Assembly: GCA_037447655.1 (NCBI GenBank)
Contig: JBBHKE010001205.1
Coordinates: 1-64,000 of the forward strand
Origin: Zygnema cylindricum
Lineage: Eukaryota > Streptophyta > Zygnematophyceae > Zygnematales > Zygnemataceae
Length of the DNA stretch: 64,000 nt
Direction: 5' to 3'
A program made the translations under genes and the position numbers. Positions 60,830 through 64,000 of this stretch are shown piece by piece. The first letter of the stretch is position 1. The number at the start of each line of letters is the position of its first letter. The notes under the pieces were generated by a model. It ran no database searches, was not told where the DNA came from, and saw only the letters and a program-made list of their open reading frames with translations.

Positions 60830-60986
60830 ACTTGATTCATATCAATCGCAGTTGCGTTGACCCGTACCGAATCACATTCATATCACCCGCGGCTGCGGTG
60901 TCCCGTACCGAATCATATCCAAGATAACAGCAGTTGCGTTGTTTGTATGAATCATATCTAAAGTAACCGCAGTTGCGTTTGTCCTG
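60830..60986. repeat. degenerate ~40-bp tandem repeat, four units
   Basis: Four units share GAATCATATC-n-CGCAGTTGCGTTG-n-CCCGTACC with lengths of 35-42 bases. The solo LTR at 60987 is inserted in the last unit. Confidence 0.75.
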
Positions 60987-61877
60987 TGTTGAAAAGAGGT
61001 AATTAATAGTTCACTTCCCTATTTTAGTTTCGTTTTAAAGAAAGAGAGTAAGGATCAAAGGCGCGCCATGGCTGCCGCTATATTTAGAAAGTGGCAGTTT
61101 TTGCAGTTAAGGGTATTTTGGCTAAAATGATGCCTAGGTCTAGATTTAAACCTGCGACCTCTATATTCTAAGTAGCTTATCGCCTTCACCATTAAGGCGT
61201 CACGAAACGATACACGTGACTGGTTTCACAAATATATAAACATTAACGAAACAGCTAATTAACAGCAGACTAACCAAAAGGAGCAATTTCTGCATGTACG
61301 CGAATCTGAACCGTGTAAAATATGTTTTGATCGGACGGCCGGCATTATAGCTGCCACGCGAAGTGAGCTTTTTGGCGGCATACGGATATCGCGTCACGCG
61401 GTGCCACGTGGCGCCACATTATTTGATACCGGAGAAGATGGGAGGAGGAACCATGGCTTCCGATATGACATGTGTCACCTTGTAGACCTTGTCGTACAAT
61501 GGTCGTACAATAAGTACATCGCCCATTGTACCTTCTTGTACTTTATAGTGTTCCTATTGGACTAGGGTTTGATAGTAGGTAGTCGTGAGTAGGCAGACCG
61601 AGACTTAGTAATATTTAGGTACCTCTCTCTCTAAGAGAGCTTGTAACTATAAAGGTCATCTTTGACCAGCCATAACTTATTGCTCAGATGAGCAAATTCA
61701 GTGATTCTTTTTGCGTTTGACTCACGGGAGTCTTGTCCTCACAGGAGTGAGAGTGGTCATAATATTTTTGTGCCTGGGCGGCGCTTATTCAGCGGGAAAG
61801 TAAAAGGGGCAAATATTATCCTAGAGGCTTTACATAGGCTGCTCATTCTGTGGGTCAATGGAGACCACAGAATTTCA
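60987..61877 (+). repeat. solo LTR (family TGTTGAAAAG) with 5-bp target duplication TCCTG
   Basis: Starts TGTTGAAAAGAGG, ends CAGAATTTCA, 891 bp, with TCCTG immediately outside both ends (60982-60986, 61878-61882). It is the most complete copy of the family and the reference for the split LTR of element 1. The antisense tRNA-like segment is at 61131-61203. Three hairpins lie in a row: TTGCTCAGATGAGCAA (61680-61695), GACTCACGGGAGTC (61719-61732) and CCTCACAGGAGTGAG (61737-61751). Confidence 0.96.
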
Positions 61878-61882
61878 TCCTG

Positions 61883-63284
61883 TCTGTGTCGCAAGTTCGC
61901 TCCTACGCAGATCTGTTTGCATAGCTGCTGCGGTGCTGCGCTACTTTGTCTTCATATCACCTGCGTTGTCCTGTACTGCACTCAAGTGATTTCCTTGTGA
62001 CCTTACGTTACAGATTACTACCTTTCTTTCATCACACTAATTTACTGAGACTTAAAGTTTTCCAAAATCAACACTTCCTTAAAACTTTAGACTCAGTGTA
62101 TCAACGCAGTTGCGATGTTAGAGCCCGGCAACTATGATGTCACACTTAGCGCAACATGGCGCCATGCTGCGCTGGTCACACAGCAGACATAGCAGCATGT
62201 ATGAAAAACATATTGTGCTGCCATGTTGCGCTGGTCACATCCCAGCCATAGCAGCTTGCGTACTAAGTACTAAGAGTATTGAACGTACGGAATTGGACTG
62301 CAAGTGACGCGAAGAAACATAAACGAAAGTGTTGAATGTGTTGGAGAAATGGACGACGGATCGCGAAGCGATCCGATGATTAACATTCGAAATAATTTAA
62401 ATTGTACGTCGGCCGTACGAAACATAATGCGGCGGTCAACATGTGATGAATTGGACGCCAACGAAGCTACGGACGGCAGCGCCGTCAATTTGGTGAGGGA
62501 CGCGTAATCGCGTCCATCACATGATATTTATTTTGGAGGGTCCTGATTCGTTTGACAGAATTCGTGCAATGTGTACATATTTAACAATGTTTTGACCTGT
62601 GTATTTAATTATTAGTATAGATCTTAGGTACACTCACATTAATAAAGGTAGTTCATTGATTACGTACGGCTGGTATGCCTCCGTACAGTTAGTAGTAAGC
62701 TGTAGTGTATATTTGTAGGACTTAGTCATTTCTAGACTTAGGAACTTTTTGGACAGAAACTGTTTCTGCTCTTTTTTGGGAATTTCATCTGAGAATTGCT
62801 CTCATTTTTATTGGCAAAACTATCCGAAATTTTGCATGTGTGTTCTTTCTTGTGTGGGCAATATTGTGGCAAATTTGCAGACCTATTGTGTGTCTGATTT
62901 GCTTAGGGCTTCATTGTGAAGTTGGTCATATTTATCAAAGTTCTGGCAGGCTGTTTTTCTGTAACTTTGACTGAGTGTTGTGATTATTCGGTTTGGTATT
63001 ATTATATGAAATTTGGTGGGAATACTAAGTGGTCTAGGAAATATCTGGTTGAGTAATTTCAGCTTGGTTTGGTTATTCTGTATAATTCTGAGTGGAATCA
63101 AAGGAGGCTGTTTTGGGGTAGTCTGTGGTGCTTCCGAGGGTACATTTATGGCTGAAAAGGGCTATGAACAACAGCGCCAAAGATGAACTAGTCACCTAGT
63201 CCCACTACACTCTGATTGTGGACTAGCGCAGCATGGCAGTATCGCAGTAGAGCTAATTATCTATTCACCCTATCCTACTGCATC
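61883..63284. other. non-coding DNA, probably partly the 3' LTR of the copia at 63285
   Basis: As the copia remnant at 63285-64000 is on the minus strand, its 3' LTR should lie here. Supporting this, CATGYTGCGCTGGTCAC words at 62155-62250 resemble GACTAGCGCAGCATGG near 63222, but I cannot fix LTR ends. No gene is supported; 62297-62507 has a palindromic word GGATCGCGAAGCGATCC. Confidence 0.4.
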
Positions 63285-64000
63285 CCTACAATACTTGATT
63301 AGGAGGAGGAAGAGCTTTAGTAAGCATATCGGCAACTATTCTTGCGTTTGGCAGATAGCATAATTTGATAGCCCTAGAGAACACTTTTTCTCTTACAAAG
63401 CATCTACGTGCTTACTCTTGAAGTGATAACTTAGGTTAGAGGGAATGGCAATGACAACCTGGTTATCACACCAGATCACCTGCGGCCCAACCTGCATGTA
63501 TCCTAATTCTTGCAACATGGATTTTACCCATAAGAGTTCTTTGAGGGCCGAGCTTGCTACCATATATTCTGACTCCATTGTCCATTGCGCTGTAACCTTT
63601 TGAAGTTTGTTGCTGCAGCAGCACGTTTCGTTCCCAATTTTCAAAACGAATCCCGTGGTGGATTTACGACTTGGCATGTCGCCATAGCTTGCATCACTCC
63701 AAGTTTGCAGTTTTACTTCTCCTCCGCCTAGTGTGAGTTTGAGGTCTTTGGTTCCAGCCAAATATCTTAAGACTCTCCTTGCTGCATCAAAGTCAGATTT
63801 TCTCGGATTCTCTAGACTCGTACTCAGTACTCCGACTGCTACATCAATGTTAGGACAGGTACAGTTCATGAAATATATTAAGCTTCCCACTATCTGTCTG
63901 TAAGGTATTTGTGTCATATAATTATTCTCCCCTGACTCTAAATACTCGCTAACAATGACTTCTGGTTCTGTCTATTCTCCCTTTAGCTTCAGACAAAATT
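63285..64000 (-). pseudogene. copia connection and RNase H domain (element 5, runs off the window)
   Basis: A 174-codon open frame (63917-63393) covers the end of the connection region (PYRQIVGSLIYFMNCTCPNI, RRVLRYLAGTKDLKLTLGG) and RNase H (WSDASYGDMPSRKSTTGFVL, QWTMESEYMVASSALKELLW, WCDNQVVIAIPSNL, FKSKHVDAL). A frameshift at about 63393 separates it from the C-terminal block (REKVFSRAIKLCYLPNARI, then MLTKALPPP) that ends near 63285. It is better preserved than the other copia elements here, and its sequence marks a different lineage. Confidence 0.9.

Noticed and set aside
63393-63917. Host gene with a ribonuclease H function
   Set aside because: The whole frame matches the copia connection and RNase H region and continues in a shifted frame to the typical end of a copia polyprotein.

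Overview
The window is eukaryotic nuclear DNA from a land plant. It carries two long intron-rich genes whose domain order matches plant families (a PSI-type DUF3475/DUF668 protein and a plant class-2 PTEN), set among decayed Ty1/copia, Ty3/gypsy, hAT and TIR repeats. Introns are GT-AG and mostly 0.1-1.4 kb, and intergenic DNA is AT-rich. Several features (an unusually long PTEN2, copia elements with an internal tRNA-Met primer site) would fit a non-seed plant, but the sequence alone does not fix the species.

Layout. 1-14500 is a retrotransposon cluster: a copia element on + (element 1) whose 3' LTR is split by a complete copia element on - (element 2, 4163-10689, 5-bp target duplication AACAA); then unassigned DNA, then an LTR plus partial gag of a third copia (element 3). 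14500-20441 has no gene I can support, but holds a 12 x 20-bp CpG-rich minisatellite. 20442-31287 (+) is the PSI-like gene, 13 proposed exons, about 953 residues. 31288-33807 is the tail-to-tail space between the two genes, with a TTGAC-rich tandem repeat and a 492-bp TIR element. 33808-43186 (-) is the PTEN2-like gene, 13 proposed exons, about 1163 residues. 43594-48499 is a hAT transposon with intact ends and an 8-bp duplication, about 0.4 kb upstream of the PTEN2 start codon; it carries two nested TIR elements. 49-64 kb is again repeats: a large direct repeat, a gypsy gag split by a solo LTR, a copia 3' end with its LTR, a solo LTR that was later tandemly duplicated with its flank, another solo LTR with a perfect target duplication, and the 3' end of a further copia on -.

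The two host genes are convergent. Both belong to membrane-linked signalling families: PSI proteins are myristoylated growth regulators linked to phytosulfokine signalling, and PTEN2 is a 3-phosphoinositide phosphatase. I see nothing that ties them functionally beyond adjacency.

The most unusual signals are in the LTRs. Three LTR families carry a tRNA-like T-arm (B-box) on the strand antisense to the element, and share a row of short hairpins near the R/U5 end in which a stem substitution is compensated. Two copia elements have a primer site matching the anticodon arm of initiator tRNA-Met rather than its 3' end, the mode known from Drosophila copia and yeast Ty5.
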